Shown: positions 14,300 through 14,934 of the stretch, piece by piece
Layout of the letters: every line of letters starts with the position of its first letter
How positions within the stretch are numbered: position 1 is the first letter of the stretch
Origin: Chloroflexi bacterium UBA5189
Lineage (GTDB): Bacteria; Chloroflexota; Limnocylindria; Limnocylindrales; CSP1-4
Length of the DNA stretch: 14,934 nucleotides
Direction: 5' to 3'
NCBI GenBank assembly: GCA_002413045.1
Contig: DHWF01000030.1
Span: 473 to 15,406 of the forward strand
The notes under the pieces: model-generated
The model's database searches: none
What the model saw: the letters and a program-made list of their open reading frames with translations, nothing else
What the model was told of the DNA's origin: nothing
Made by a program: the position numbers and the translations under genes

Positions 14300-14934
14300 A
14301 TGGGCCTGCGCTCGGACTCGGAGAACTTCGCCCTGATCAGGGTCATCGGGGTCGGCGGAGGCGGCAGCAACGCCGTCAATCGGATGATCCGGGCGGAGAT
14401 GATGGGCGTGGAGTTCATCGCCCTCAACACCGACGCCCAGGCGCTGCTCCAGTCCGACGCGCCGCACAAGCTGCGCATCGGCGACAAGATCACCCGCGGC
14501 CTCGGCGCCGGCGGTGACCCGTCCATCGGGGAGCGTGCGGCCGAGGAGGACAGCGAGAAGATCGCCCAGGCCCTCGAGGGCTCGGACATGGTCTTCATCA
14601 CGTCCGGGCTCGGCGGCGGCACCGGCTCCGGCGCGGCCCCGGTCGTGGCCCAGATCGCCAAGGAGCTCGGCGCGCTGACGATCGCGGTCGTCACGAAGCC
14701 GTTCACGTTCGAGGGCGCCAAGCGCCGCCTCACGGCCGAGAAGGCGGGGGAGTCGCTGAAGGCCAACGTCGACACCCTGATCACGATTCCGAACGACCGG
14801 CTGCGCGACGTCGTCCAGAAGAACACGTCGATCCTCGATGCGTTCCGGGTCGTCGACGACGTCCTGCGCCAGGGCGTCCAGGGCATCAGCGACATCATCA
14901 CGGTGCCGGGGCTGATCAACCTCGACTTCGCCGA
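14300..14934 (+). CDS. ftsZ: Cell division GTPase FtsZ (3' end missing)
   Basis: FtsZ is the tubulin-like GTPase that forms the Z-ring. The first 211 residues are present and run off the right edge. The GTPase domain is clear: IGVGGGGSNAVNRMI (16-30), the T3 region LNTDAQAL (42-49), LGAGGDPSIGERAAEED (68-84), the nucleotide loop GLGGGTGSGAAPVVAQIA (103-120), KPFTFEGAKRR (133-143), ITIPNDRL (161-168), and DVLRQGVQGISDIITVPGLINLDFA (187-211). The signature loop reads GGGTGSG, with Ser110 where FtsZ typically has Thr (GGGTGTG). Ser is usual in eukaryotic tubulin. The ATG has a strong GGAGGAG site 5 bases upstream, the best Shine-Dalgarno in the window, in keeping with high expression. The C-terminal tail that binds FtsA is outside the window. 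Confidence 0.97.
   Translation, partial: MGLRSDSENFALIRVIGVGGGGSNAVNRMIRAEMMGVEFIALNTDAQALLQSDAPHKLRIGDKITRGLGAGGDPSIGERAAEEDSEKIAQALEGSDMVFITSGLGGGTGSGAAPVVAQIAKELGALTIAVVTKPFTFEGAKRRLTAEKAGESLKANVDTLITIPNDRLRDVVQKNTSILDAFRVVDDVLRQGVQGISDIITVPGLINLDFA

Noticed and set aside
1..14934. tRNA, rRNA, CRISPR array, insertion sequence or phage attachment site
   Set aside because: No cloverleaf-like, spaced-repeat, terminal inverted repeat or transposase signals were seen. The window is almost fully occupied by dcw genes.

Overview
The window is a very GC-rich (roughly 70 percent by eye) stretch in which every supported gene lies on the plus strand. It is one continuous dcw (division and cell wall) cluster. 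It opens inside an ftsL-like gene and closes inside ftsZ. The order is ftsL', ftsI, murF, mraY, murD, ftsW, murG, murB, ddl, ftsQ, sbp (DUF1290), ftsA, an unrecognised lipoprotein gene, and ftsZ'. The gene content, the presence of Sbp between ftsQ and ftsA, and the Ala/Arg-rich proteins suggest a high-GC, peptidoglycan-making bacterium. My best guess is Chloroflexota of the Limnocylindria type, with an actinobacterial-type lineage as the alternative. This placement is inference and was not tested by any search.

Layout. Positions 1-2241 hold the septal synthase-activating protein FtsL (partial) and the septal transpeptidase FtsI. Positions 2241-9769 hold the lipid II branch: MurF, MraY, MurD, the FtsW flippase-like glycosyltransferase, MurG and MurB. 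Ddl (9766-10899) supplies the D-Ala-D-Ala that MurF adds. Positions 10907-13515 carry FtsQ, Sbp and FtsA. A 199-residue lipoprotein (13522-14121) sits between ftsA and ftsZ. A 178-base spacer with a promoter-like element and a small hairpin then leads into ftsZ.

The genes are very tightly packed. Several junctions use ATGA, GTGA or TGATG stop/start overlaps. Two of the short gaps (murF-mraY and ddl-ftsQ) are each bridged exactly by a tiny 4- or 5-codon frame that overlaps the genes on both sides. Together the products build the UDP-MurNAc-pentapeptide, turn it into lipid II, polymerise and cross-link it at the septum, and anchor FtsZ to the membrane.

I do not see a new defence, mobile or RNA system. 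The points worth a second look are: the absence of murE and murC from their usual places; the lipoprotein gene between ftsA and ftsZ; a 95-base ftsW/murG overlap that one indel would turn into a standard 4-base overlap; substitutions in otherwise conserved motifs of MurF, MurD, MraY, MurG and FtsZ; and basic, disordered-looking N-terminal tails shared by FtsL, FtsW and FtsQ.
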